From assembly GCF_016907255.1 (NCBI RefSeq), contig NZ_JAFBBQ010000001.1, positions 744,001-808,000 of the forward strand: a stretch of DNA of 64,000 bases, written 5' to 3'. Of the stretch, positions 17,112-28,115 are shown piece after piece. Within the stretch, counting starts at the first letter, position 1; each line of letters opens with the position of its first letter. Position numbers and translations under genes: made by a program. The stretch comes from Microbacterium keratanolyticum. Lineage in GTDB: Bacteria; Actinomycetota; Actinomycetes; Actinomycetales; Microbacteriaceae. The notes beneath the pieces were generated by a model. That model did not search any database. It saw only the letters and a program-made list of their open reading frames with translations, and was not told the DNA's origin.

Positions 17112-17932
17112 GCGCGCAGCCGATCTTCCGGACTGATCGAGCGCCCGTAGATGCTCTCGAAGTCGGCGTCGCTCGCGCTCGCCGCAGGGCCGTCGTAGAC
17201 GACCTCGCCCGCGCGCATGCCGATCATCCGCACGCCGTACTCCCGGGCGAGGTCGAGCAGGTGCAGGTTCACGAGCACCGTGATGCCGAGGTCGTGGTTG
17301 ATTCGGCGGAGGTCCGCCATGACCCCGTGCGCGGTCGGTGGATCGAGGCTTGCGACGGGCTCGTCGGCGAGCACGATCGCCGGCTGCTGCGTGAGGGCAC
17401 GAGCGATCGCGACGCGCTGCTGCTGGCCACCGGAGAGTTCGGATGCCCGCGCGTAGAGCTTCGGCAGGATGCCCACGCTCTCGAGCGCCCGATATGCGAG
17501 CTGCCTGTCGCTTTCGCTGTACGCGCCGAGCAGGGTGCGCCACAGCGATGTATGGGCGAGACGCCCGACGAGCACGTTCTGCAGCACGCTGGCACGGCCA
17601 GCAAGGTTGAACCCCTGGAACACCATGCCGATGTCGCCGCGGAGACGCCGCAGTTGCCGGGTGGATGCCCCGCTCACACGGTGCTCACCTACGTCGAGCG
17701 TGCCCGAGGTCACCGGCACCAAGCCGTTGATCGTGCGAATCAGGGTGGACTTGCCCGAGCCCGAGAGCCCGACGACCGCGACCATGGAGCCTGACGGAAT
17801 GTCGAGCGAGACGTTCTTGAGCCCAACGGTGCCGTTCGGATAGCGCACGGTCACGTCGTCGAGAGTGATCGACCACGGCGTGGGCGCCGCCGCCGAAGCG
17901 GAGGCGCCCACGGTGTCTGCTGCGTGTGGCAC
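17108..17932 (-). CDS. phnC: Phosphonate-type ABC transporter ATP-binding protein
   Basis: The protein is 274 residues. Walker A is GLSGSGKST, the Q-loop is [19 protein letters not shown], the signature is [15 protein letters not shown] and Walker B is [13 protein letters not shown]. The D-loop and the switch histidine ([10 protein letters not shown]) are present. The [18 protein letters not shown] stretch is characteristic of PhnC. The GTG start shares one base with the TAG stop of phnD, so translation is probably coupled. The gene is intact although phnD upstream appears frameshifted. Confidence 0.88.
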   Translation of the reverse strand: MPHAADTVGASASAAAPTPWSITLDDVTVRYPNGTVGLKNVSLDIPSGSMVAVVGLSGSGKSTLIRTINGLVPVTSGTLDVGEHRVSGASTRQLRRLRGDIGMVFQGFNLAGRASVLQNVLVGRLAHTSLWRTLLGAYSESDRQLAYRALESVGILPKLYARASELSGGQQQRVAIARALTQQPAIVLADEPVASLDPPTAHGVMADLRRINHDLGITVLVNLHLLDLAREYGVRMIGMRAGEVVYDGPAASASDADFESIYGRSISPEDRLRA

Positions 17933-18920
17933 TACTGCAGTCCCAGAGCCTGGGCGGCGCGTGCGACGACGTCGAGCGAGTCGGGGTTCGCGGGGGCGAG
18001 CTTGGTGATCGAGTAGATGCTCTGCAGGATCTCCGAGCCCTCCTTCGTGTTCGAGAACTCCTCGAGCGCGTCCGTGATGCGCTGCTGCAGCTCGGGCGAG
18101 AGGTCGGCCGACAGTGCGACGCCGTCGTTCGGGATCTCCTCGGTCATCGCGAACACGACGACCTTCTGCCCCACATCGGGGGTGTCCTTCTGCACGATCG
18201 TCCGAGCGTCCCAGAAGCTGAAGCCCACCTCGGCGTCGCCGTTGTAGACGGCGAGGACCGAGGCGTCGTTCGCGGTCACCGGGATCTGCTGAATGTCGGT
18301 GTCGGTGTCGAGTCCGGCCTCCTGCAGCGCGAGGATCGGATAGATGTAGCCGGCGGGCGATCCGGGGCCGAGCACGGCGGTCTTCGCGCCCTTGACCTTC
18401 TCGATCGCGTCGAGTCCGGCCGGGCCCTTCATCGCGTCGGCGCCGTTGCAGAACAGCATCCCATCGCGCTCGACCGGGGCGTCTTCGCAGTACTTGTCGG
18501 GGTTGTTCGTCATGAACTGCGCGGGATAGGTGATGTTGCCGTTGCGCTCGGTCTGCAGCACGGTCTTCGCGTCGTACATGTCGTTCGCCTGCCAGAGCTG
18601 CAGCGAGGGCAGGAAACCGATCTGCGCCTGACCTGCGCCCATCGCCTCGACGGCGGCCTGGTAGTCCTTCGAGACGACGCCCGTGACCTCGATGCCGAGT
18701 TCCTCGGTGAGGTAGTCGGTGAGGGTGCAGCGGTCTCGACGAGGCCGTCCTGGTCCTGTGAGGGCACCAGGGCGAGGACGAGCGAGGTGGGGTCGGCTAC
18801 GGGTGCGTCGGTGGCGGCAGATTCCTCTGCGGCCGGTGCGGCGCAGCCAGCAAGGGTGACGGTGAGGAGCGTGCCGAGGGCGGCGAAGCCCATCGTCGAG
18901 CGGCGGGTGAGCTTAGGCAT
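17932..18920 (-). pseudogene. phnD: Phosphonate-type ABC transporter substrate-binding lipoprotein, apparent 1-nt frameshift
   Basis: The gene starts at the ATG at 18920 with a lipoprotein signal peptide (TLLTVTLAGCAAPAAEE, lipobox LAGC). It reads PhnD-like to [19 protein letters not shown], then shifts frame in the C3 run at 18723-18725. The PhnD sequence continues one frame over as [20 protein letters not shown] and runs to the stop at 17932. Adding one C to the run would restore [15 protein letters not shown] and give a normal 329-residue protein. Cysteines and binding-domain motifs after the shift are intact, and phnC and both phnE are undamaged. A sequencing error or phase-variable slippage is therefore as likely as true decay. 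Confidence 0.8.
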
Positions 18921-19617
18921 TCTGTTCCTTTGCGAGGGGTGTGTGGGAGGCGGGTGTTGCGGGAGAGAAGGCGTGTGGATCGCGCAGCCATGCGGACAGC
19001 TGCGGCAGCAGCGCGGTCAGGGTCTCGGCGCGGAAGAGCGGATGCGCGCCGTCATCGACGAAACCGCCGACCAGCGCGGTCGCGTGGCCCCGGCGCTGCG
19101 CCGGTTCCAGGTCGTTGCGCCAGATGTCGCCGATGCTCAGCACCGGAGCATCCGCGGGAAACGAGTCGAGCACCTCTTCAAGCCCCGCGGGCTTTCCGGC
19201 GTTCGAGATCACCCGGTCGAACAGGGCGTGAAGGCCCAGCGAGACGAGAGCCTCGTTCAGGCGGATCGACGGGGCATTGGTGACGAGAATGCGCTCGGCA
19301 TCGGCGTTCGCCAGAAAGTCGGCAAGCCCGTCGGGCGCCTCGATCGCGGCGTGCGGCGTCGCCAGCTGACGGCGGCTGGTGAGGTACGCAGCGCTGAGCA
19401 GTGAAGCATCCGCCCCCGCACGCTCCGCGGCGATGCGCACGGCGTCGTAGCCGTCGAGCCCCTGGGTGCGGGCCGCGAGCGTCGCGAGCACGTCCGACAG
19501 AAAGCCCTCGGGACCACCGAGCGCTCGCGACACCTCTCGGGCGTACGCGATGACCGGGCCATCGCCGAGGGCGACGGTGCCGTCGAAGTCGAACAGCAGG
19601 ATGGGACGAGGGCGCAC
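18913..19617 (-). CDS. HAD-superfamily hydrolase, first gene of the phn-type operon
   Basis: The predicted protein is 234 residues. Motif I is LLFDFDGTVALG with both catalytic Asp residues. Motif II is RILVTNAPS, motif III contains NAGKPAGL, and motif IV is LSIGDIWRNDLEPAQ. I chose the GTG at 19617, four codons before the conserved core, because longer starts add a basic, unstructured leader. The 3' end overlaps phnD by 8 bp. A phosphatase leading a phosphonate-type import operon suggests it dephosphorylates the imported compound. It lacks the company of a phosphonatase transaminase (PhnW), and the substrate is unknown. Confidence 0.75.
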   Translation of the reverse strand: MRPRPILLFDFDGTVALGDGPVIAYAREVSRALGGPEGFLSDVLATLAARTQGLDGYDAVRIAAERAGADASLLSAAYLTSRRQLATPHAAIEAPDGLADFLANADAERILVTNAPSIRLNEALVSLGLHALFDRVISNAGKPAGLEEVLDSFPADAPVLSIGDIWRNDLEPAQRRGHATALVGGFVDDGAHPLFRAETLTALLPQLSAWLRDPHAFSPATPASHTPLAKEQNA

Positions 19618-19671
19618 AGCGTTCTTTCTGATCGGGTGAGCGGATGCTGCCGAGCGACGCTCCGGCATCCG

Positions 19672-19688
19672 GTGGACACGCCGTCCAC
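19672..19688. promoter_or_regulatory. Inverted repeat upstream of the phn-type operon
   Basis: GTGGAC-N5-GTCCAC is a perfect 6-bp inverted repeat. Another TGGACA occurs at 19704-19709. Both lie in the 167-bp divergent gap between the HAD gene and the unrecognised gene at 19785. They are candidate sites for the RpiR-type regulator. Confidence 0.4.
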
Positions 19689-19784
19689 TATTGCCAGCAT
19701 TCATGGACAGTTCGCCCACGCGGCGTGAACGCCCGATGAACACTTGCGGGCGCCCCGATCACAGCAGTGACGTAGGGTGAGGCC

Positions 19785-20441
19785 ATGGCCGAACTCGACG
19801 ACCTGATCGCCGTCGCGCACGAGGTCTCACAGACCGAGGCTGACGCCGCGACGACCGCACTGTACGCACTGCCCTGGCTCACACAGAGCATCGAAGACGA
19901 CCGCACGGCCGGCCGCTTCACCCGGTGGGGTCGCTCCACCGTCATCGACGAGAACGTCGGCTCGGCGGTGCTCAGCAGAGCCGCCTTCGAGGCGCTGCAC
20001 ACCCTCGCTGGCCTTCCGTCCGCGTGGCCCGTCGGCAACGCGGGGCTCCTGCATAGCTACGGGTATCTCCTGTCACTCACACCCACTCCGTACGGCATGA
20101 AACGGGATCGCTGGCTTGACGGGCAGTTCGCTCGCACACTCACGCTTGCGGCCGATCACTTCATTCCCTGGGCCGGAGACGAGACGCTCCTCGCGCGCGC
20201 GGACGCCGCGGCATCCGGCATCCTGAGCACCGCCGAATGGGCGTGGCTGTCCGCGATCGACGGACGCATGACGCAGGTCGCGCTCGGAGAAGAACGCGAG
20301 GGCGTGAGGCCCCTCGCCTATGCCGTCGCACCGCAGAGCGGCATGCAGCCGCTGCTCGTGACCCTGTTCCCGATCGCGGGAGACGACCGCACGCGCCGCC
20401 TCATCGAGGGACAGACGCGTCTGCGCTGGAACGCGGTCTAG
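19785..20441 (+). CDS. Hypothetical protein, unrecognised family
   Basis: I do not recognise this 218-residue protein. It is soluble, without signal peptide or membrane segment, and rich in Trp and aromatic residues (ALPWLTQSIEDDR, TRWGRSTVIDENVGSAVLS, SYGYLLSLTPTPYGMKRDRW). It starts at the ATG at 19785 after AGGGTGAGG. It is transcribed away from the phn-type operon, with which it shares a promoter region, and ends one base before the end of ramB on the opposite strand. It could be a regulatory or metabolic partner of the phosphorus-compound operon, but nothing in the sequence proves it. Confidence 0.65.
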   Translation: MAELDDLIAVAHEVSQTEADAATTALYALPWLTQSIEDDRTAGRFTRWGRSTVIDENVGSAVLSRAAFEALHTLAGLPSAWPVGNAGLLHSYGYLLSLTPTPYGMKRDRWLDGQFARTLTLAADHFIPWAGDETLLARADAAASGILSTAEWAWLSAIDGRMTQVALGEEREGVRPLAYAVAPQSGMQPLLVTLFPIAGDDRTRRLIEGQTRLRWNAV

Positions 20442-20442
20442 A

Positions 20443-21894
20443 TCACCGCGGCGCGTGCGCCTCCAGGAATTCGTAGACGTCGGTCGTGTCGACGCCGGGG
20501 AACGACCCGGTCGGCAGGGTCGCGAGCAGCGTGCGCGGGGTGCGCACATTCGGCCAGGAGTTCTGCCGCCAGCGCTCCTCCAGCGCGGCGGGCGCCCGCC
20601 GACAGCAGGCCTCGACGGAGTGCTTCGACACCGAGCGCTCGGTCGTGTCCCGGCCGATGAACCAGCGGGTGTCGTCGAAGCGCACGCCCACGCTCACCGA
20701 GTGCAAACCCTCGCTCGACGCCTCGACGCGGGCGGTGCACCAGTACGTGCCGTTGCCGGTGTCGGTGTACTGGTAGTAGGGGTTGAAGCGGTCCTCAACA
20801 TCGAAGACGACGCGACTCGTCCAGCGCCGACAGCACATCTGGCCCTCGATCGACCCGAGTCGGTCGGTCGGGAAGTTCACGTCGTCGTTCTCGTAGGCCT
20901 TGGTGATGGTGCCGGATTCGTGCACCTTGAGGAAGTGCACCGGGATGCCCAGATGCTGCGTCGCCAGGTTCGTGAAGCGATGCGCGGCGGTCTCGTAGGA
21001 GACGGAGTACGCGTCGCGCAGGTCTTCGATCGAGATCGCCCGCCGCGCCTTCGCGTCCTGCAGGAACGGCACGACGTGCTCTTCCGGGACGAGAAGTGCG
21101 CCGGTGAGGTAGTTCGTCTCCACGCGCTGGCGCAGGAACTCGGCATAGCTGCGCGGCTCAGCATGCCCCAGGATGCGGCTGGCGAGTGCCTGCAGCACCG
21201 CGGTGCGCGCATCCCCCTTCGCGGGCACGCTGGAGGAGAGGTAGAGACGCCCGTTCTCGAGGTCGGCGACACTGCGCGTGGTCTGCGGCAGATCCGAGGC
21301 GTAGTGCAGGGTGAACCCGAGATGAGCGGCGACCTCTGAGGCGGATCTCTGGGTGAGCGGTCCGCCAGGATGCTGGATGGCTTCGAGGATCGCGGATGCC
21401 TCGCGTTCGAGGTCTGCGAAGTAGTTGTCCTGCCTGCGCATCAGGTCGCGCAGCTCCACGTTGGCGCGACGCGCCTCCTCCGGGGTTGCCGCGCGCTCAT
21501 CGCGCAGGCGCTCGATCTCGCCGTGCATCGCCAGCAGGGCGCGCAGCATCTCGGTCGGAACGGTCTTCGCGATGCGGAACGGTTCGATCCCGAGGGCCTG
21601 GAACGTCTGGCCCTTCATCGCCCGCTCGAGGGAGATCTCCGCGGTGCTGCGCTCATCCAGGGGCTCTCCCTCCAGCAGCGCGTCGACGGTGACGCCGAGC
21701 GCACGGGCGATGGCCTGCAGCAGGGTGAGCTTCGGCTCACGCTTGCCCGTCTCGATCATCGAGAGCTGACTGGGCGCGCGGTCGACCGTCGATGCGAGCT
21801 CTTCGAGCGTGATCCCGCGCGCGGTGCGCAGTTGCCGGATGCGCCGGCCGATCGTGAGGGCGTCCGCTTCTTCTGTCTCATCGATGAGCGTCAT
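20443..21894 (-). CDS. ramB: RamB/ScfR-type regulator of acetate/glyoxylate metabolism
   Basis: The protein is 483 residues. Residues about 12-70 are an Xre-type helix-turn-helix ([40 protein letters not shown]). A long central domain with an IrrE-like helix-rich section follows. The C-terminus has Cys pairs ([27 protein letters not shown]) typical of the short-chain-fatty-acyl regulator family. In Corynebacterium RamB controls aceA and aceB. Here it is divergent from aceA-aceB, which supports the same role. The frame stays open upstream to 23487, but that section is antisense to aceA. The ATG at 21894 starts the conserved [18 protein letters not shown]. Confidence 0.9.
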   Translation of the reverse strand: MTLIDETEEADALTIGRRIRQLRTARGITLEELASTVDRAPSQLSMIETGKREPKLTLLQAIARALGVTVDALLEGEPLDERSTAEISLERAMKGQTFQALGIEPFRIAKTVPTEMLRALLAMHGEIERLRDERAATPEEARRANVELRDLMRRQDNYFADLEREASAILEAIQHPGGPLTQRSASEVAAHLGFTLHYASDLPQTTRSVADLENGRLYLSSSVPAKGDARTAVLQALASRILGHAEPRSYAEFLRQRVETNYLTGALLVPEEHVVPFLQDAKARRAISIEDLRDAYSVSYETAAHRFTNLATQHLGIPVHFLKVHESGTITKAYENDDVNFPTDRLGSIEGQMCCRRWTSRVVFDVEDRFNPYYQYTDTGNGTYWCTARVEASSEGLHSVSVGVRFDDTRWFIGRDTTERSVSKHSVEACCRRAPAALEERWRQNSWPNVRTPRTLLATLPTGSFPGVDTTDVYEFLEAHAPR

Positions 21895-21918
21895 GGCGGC
21901 GATTCTGTCACAAGAGCA

Positions 21919-21952
21919 GAAATTTGGGCAATCTTCACGCCGAAATTGGTCA
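21919..21952. promoter_or_regulatory. Candidate RamB-like sites in the ramB/aceA divergent region
   Basis: GAAATTTGGGCA (21919-21930) and GAAATTGGTCA (21942-21952) are similar AT-rich words 23 bp apart in an otherwise GC-rich promoter region. They resemble the AAATTTGCAAA-type words bound by corynebacterial RamB. They are close to the ramB start, so autoregulation is possible. Confidence 0.4.
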
Positions 21953-22077
21953 GGTGGGGCCGGAATCTTCACACACAGTGGATGCAAGCCACCGCGGCAC
22001 CCCGCACACAACTCCACCGGCATCGCTTCACCGGCACCGCCGCCGCCACACGAACAGCCCCTTCCGAGGAGAACACC

Positions 22078-23388
<1,311 letters not shown>

Positions 23389-23416
23389 GACGACTTCTCC
23401 GCAAAGGACACCGATC

Positions 23417-25063
<1,647 letters not shown>

Positions 25064-25072
25064 GGTGCACAT

Positions 25073-25128
25073 CGAGTGGTCAGTTTCGGCACCCCTTCTC
25101 GCGAATTGTTGCCGAAACTGACCACTCG
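25073..25128. repeat. 56-bp palindromic element between aceB and the aldo/keto reductase
   Basis: Two perfect 19-bp arms (CGAGTGGTCAGTTTCGGCA and its complement, 25073-25091 and 25110-25128) flank an 18-nt loop. It lies 9 bp after aceB and 12 bp before the end of the convergent reductase gene. It is well placed as a bidirectional terminator, but it has no U-tract and the arms are less GC-rich than usual. It may be a dispersed palindromic repeat serving that role. Confidence 0.65.
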
Positions 25129-25140
25129 CGTGCGTGCGGG

Positions 25141-26136
25141 CTATGCGTCAACGGGCTCGGCGTCCAGGCGGGCACGCACCTCGGCATCCAGCACGAGATC
25201 TGCGGCCCCCAGCGCCTCATCCAACTGCGCCACGCTCGACACCCCGACCACCGGAATCACAGGTACTTCCGCACCCAGCAGCCATGCGAGCGCGACCTGG
25301 TTCGGGGTCACGCCGAGGTCGGATGCCACCTCGTGCAGCAGCGCCCGGCGCATCCGGCTCGTCGGATGGTCGACGCCGCCCCACAGCGGCTTGCCGAGAC
25401 GCGCGATCGCCCCCTGGTGCAGCGGTGAGTACACGGTCACCGTGAGCGGCGGGCGATCATCCGTACCCGTGGATGCCGCATAGTCGAGCAGCCCCGGTGT
25501 GACGAAGTTGTTGCGTCCGACCATGGGCGCCGGGTGCAGGTAGCTGTACTGCTGCTGCACGACGCCGTACGGAGCGATGCCCTGTCGACGCGCTTCCTCC
25601 CGCGCCTCGACCACACGCCAGGTCGCCACGTTCGAGATGCCCGCGATGCCGATGAGTCCTTCACGCTGGAGTTCACCGAATGCGGCGACGGTCTCGGCGA
25701 GCGCGACGTCACGATCATCGACATGTCCGTAGAGGACGTCGATGTGTTCGATGCCGAGGTGGCGCGCGCTCTCCGGTGCCTGCCTGCGAATGACCTCAGC
25801 GGAGAGCCCCTCGAAGTTCGTCGGCGGGGTGCTGGAGATGGGCTTCGTCGGATCCTGCTGTGCGGCGCCCAGCTTGGTCGCGATCCGCAGCGAATCACGG
25901 ATGCCACGGTCGGCCATCCACGCGCCGAGGAGGTCCTCGCTGTCGCGACCGGTTCCTCCGTTGCCGAGGCTGTAGTTGTTGGCCGTGTCGATAAAGGTGC
26001 CCCCTGCGTCGACGAAGCGGTCGAGGATCGCACGGGCGACATCGGGCGCTGTCGTGGTGCCGAAGTTCATGGTGCCGAGGCACAGGGTGGAGACGTCGAA
26101 AGCGGTCTGCCCGTTGGAGAGGGTGCGGTACTGCAT
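25141..26136 (-). CDS. Aldo/keto reductase
   Basis: The protein is 331 residues with the TIM-barrel AKR pattern. The catalytic tetrad is intact: D50 and Y55 in FIDTANNYS, K88 in IATKLGA and H138 in LYGHVDD. The NADPH-binding end is VIPVVGVSSVAQLDEALGAADL. It is divergent from a MocR-type PLP-dependent regulator, 69 bp away. MocR/PdxR-type proteins often control vitamin B6 genes, so pyridoxal reductase activity is one possibility, but the family has very many substrates. Confidence 0.82.
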   Translation of the reverse strand: MQYRTLSNGQTAFDVSTLCLGTMNFGTTTAPDVARAILDRFVDAGGTFIDTANNYSLGNGGTGRDSEDLLGAWMADRGIRDSLRIATKLGAAQQDPTKPISSTPPTNFEGLSAEVIRRQAPESARHLGIEHIDVLYGHVDDRDVALAETVAAFGELQREGLIGIAGISNVATWRVVEAREEARRQGIAPYGVVQQQYSYLHPAPMVGRNNFVTPGLLDYAASTGTDDRPPLTVTVYSPLHQGAIARLGKPLWGGVDHPTSRMRRALLHEVASDLGVTPNQVALAWLLGAEVPVIPVVGVSSVAQLDEALGAADLVLDAEVRARLDAEPVDA

Positions 26137-26205
26137 CGGTGGTCCTTTCAGGATGTTCGCTCACACGCTAGAAGGATTTCGGTACGGGACTACACTCCAA
26201 TCAGG

Positions 26206-27675
26206 ATGCAGAAGACCAGACCAATTCTGGCGTGGGAGACGCTGCTCGACATCGCGCGCACGGACGCTCCCGCGCCGCTCCGCGAACGCGTCGAGCACGC
26301 GCTGCGCCGCGCGATCGATGACGGTCACCTCGTACCCGGCTCGGCGCTGCCCCCCAGTCGCACGCTCGCCGAGAATCTGGGCGTCTCCCGATGGGTGATC
26401 ACCGAGGCCTATGGGCAGCTCGTCGCAGAGGGCGTGCTCGATGCCAGGGCAGGCTCCGTCACGCGCGTCGCCGCGCCCACGCTCAGCGAGCGGATGCCGC
26501 CGCCGCATCCGCCGTCGGATCACCCGGCTCCGACGGCGACTCCCGTGGACGCGCGATTCGACCTCCGTCCCGGTCTCCCCGATCTGCGGGCGACTCCGCG
26601 TGCACGCTGGGGTTCCGCGGTGAAAGCAGCACTCTCGTCGATCGCCGACCGCGACCTCGCCGCCGCGCACCCCGGTGGCTACGCGCCCGCGCGCCAGGCG
26701 GTCTCCGACTATCTCGGGCGCTCTCGCCACGTCGCCACGACGGCCGATCGTGTCGTGATCACGCACGGCGCATCCGACGGCATGAGCATCTTGGCGCGGG
26801 AACTACGACGCCAGGGACACCGCGCGATCCTCGTCGAAGACCCCAGCTGGCCTCGCCTTCGCGACATCGCGCAGACCCACGGTTTGCGCACGATCCCGAT
26901 CCCCGTGGACGACGACGGCATCGACGTCGAGGCGCTCGCCGCCGCATCCGTTCGCACCGGCGCGCGAGTGGCGCTGCTCACCCCGGCGCACCAGTTCCCC
27001 GTCGGGGCGGCGCTGTCTCCCGCGCGGCGTGAGCAGGTGATCGCGTGGGCGCACGCGGTGGACGGACTGATCATCGAAGACGACTACGACGCAGAGTTCC
27101 GCTACGACCGGAGGCCCATCGCCGCGCTGCAGCGACTCGCACCAGACCGCGTCGCGCTCATCGGATCGCTGTCGAAGTCGGTGTCTCCCGCACTGGGCCT
27201 GGGATGGATGGTGCTCCCCCACGGGCTGAATCCCGAGCACTCTCCGGCGATGCCGTCGCTCATCGACCAGGCGGCGCTGGCGCACTTCCTCGTGCGGGGC
27301 GACCTCGAACGCCACCTGCGTGCCGCGCGGTCCCGCTTCCGTCGACGTCGCGCGGCACTGCTGGACGCCCTTCGAGCCGAGCTTCCCGACGCGTCGATCT
27401 CAGGCATCGCGGCAGGGATGCACCTGCTGCTGGAGCTGCCCGCGGGCGCCGATGCCGCAGAGCTCGCGCGGCGCGGGCGCGATCACGGCCTCGCGCTCAC
27501 CCCGCTGCGACGGTACGAGGATGTCAGCCGACGCCCCGAAGCGCTCGTCCTCGGATACGGCAACCTCGACGACACTCTGGTGTCCGCCGCGACCGCAGCG
27601 CTCGCCACGCTCCTACGCGCCAGGTCGGAAACACCGGTCGCCTCGGTGAGGAGCGAGCGTACGCTGACGGGATGA
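26206..27675 (+). CDS. MocR-type regulator: GntR winged helix fused to a class I aminotransferase-like domain
   Basis: The protein is 489 residues. Residues 22-88 are a GntR winged helix (VEHALRRAIDDGHLVPGSALPPSR, NLGVSRWVITEAYGQLVAEG). Residues about 115-475 form a fold-type I aminotransferase domain. The PLP lysine is K324 in SLSKSVSPALGLGW, and the cofactor Asp lies in IIEDDYDAEFRYDRRPI. These regulators sense PLP or an amine adduct. The ATG at 26206 follows a GG-rich spacer. The TGA overlaps the start of the next gene (ATGA), so both are coupled. The divergent aldo/keto reductase is a likely target. Confidence 0.86.
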   Translation: MQKTRPILAWETLLDIARTDAPAPLRERVEHALRRAIDDGHLVPGSALPPSRTLAENLGVSRWVITEAYGQLVAEGVLDARAGSVTRVAAPTLSERMPPPHPPSDHPAPTATPVDARFDLRPGLPDLRATPRARWGSAVKAALSSIADRDLAAAHPGGYAPARQAVSDYLGRSRHVATTADRVVITHGASDGMSILARELRRQGHRAILVEDPSWPRLRDIAQTHGLRTIPIPVDDDGIDVEALAAASVRTGARVALLTPAHQFPVGAALSPARREQVIAWAHAVDGLIIEDDYDAEFRYDRRPIAALQRLAPDRVALIGSLSKSVSPALGLGWMVLPHGLNPEHSPAMPSLIDQAALAHFLVRGDLERHLRAARSRFRRRRAALLDALRAELPDASISGIAAGMHLLLELPAGADAAELARRGRDHGLALTPLRRYEDVSRRPEALVLGYGNLDDTLVSAATAALATLLRARSETPVASVRSERTLTG

Positions 27676-28115
27676 CCGAAGAAACCCTGACGCTCTACGA
27701 CGACCTCGTGCGTGAGTTCACTCACAACTACCCGCGCGGGGCGCGGTTGCTCGCGGTCGCGAGCATCGATGCGGATCGCTCCCGCGTCTTCGCATCGCAT
27801 CTCGCCGAAGCCATGGAACGCCAGGGCATCGACACGCGTCAGGTCACCGCGGAAGGGCGCGACGAAGCCGCCCTCCGCACCGAGGTCGTCGAACCTTTCC
27901 GCGCCGAGCGGCCCGACGCGGCCATCCTCATCTCCGGCGACACCGAACTGCTGACGCCCGAGATCCGCGGCCTGTGGCATCACACGCTGTGGCTGGTCGC
28001 CGGCGACGAGCGGCCCTACACCGCGGCATCCGCCATCGTCGACGTGACGGACCCTGCGCATCCGACCCGGCGCTTTGCCGACTTCTGCGCCGTCCCGCCG
28101 TCGGTGAAGCCCTAG
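27672..28115 (+). CDS. Short uridine-kinase-like protein with a degenerate P-loop
   Basis: The protein is 147 residues. Its plan follows bacterial uridine kinase-like proteins: DLVREFTHNYPRGARLLAVA, then a P-loop position, then SHLAEAMERQGIDTRQVTAEG, then EVVEPFRAERPDAAILISGD, then TPEIRGLWHHTLWLV. At the P-loop position it has IDADRSRVF instead of a GxxGxGKT, so the phosphate-binding lysine is missing. It is also shorter than the roughly 200-residue kinases. A catalytically dead or sensor-like role is inferred. It is translationally coupled to the MocR gene. Its TAG stop overlaps the TAG of the convergent acyl-CoA dehydrogenase within CTAG. Confidence 0.55.
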   Translation: MTEETLTLYDDLVREFTHNYPRGARLLAVASIDADRSRVFASHLAEAMERQGIDTRQVTAEGRDEAALRTEVVEPFRAERPDAAILISGDTELLTPEIRGLWHHTLWLVAGDERPYTAASAIVDVTDPAHPTRRFADFCAVPPSVKP

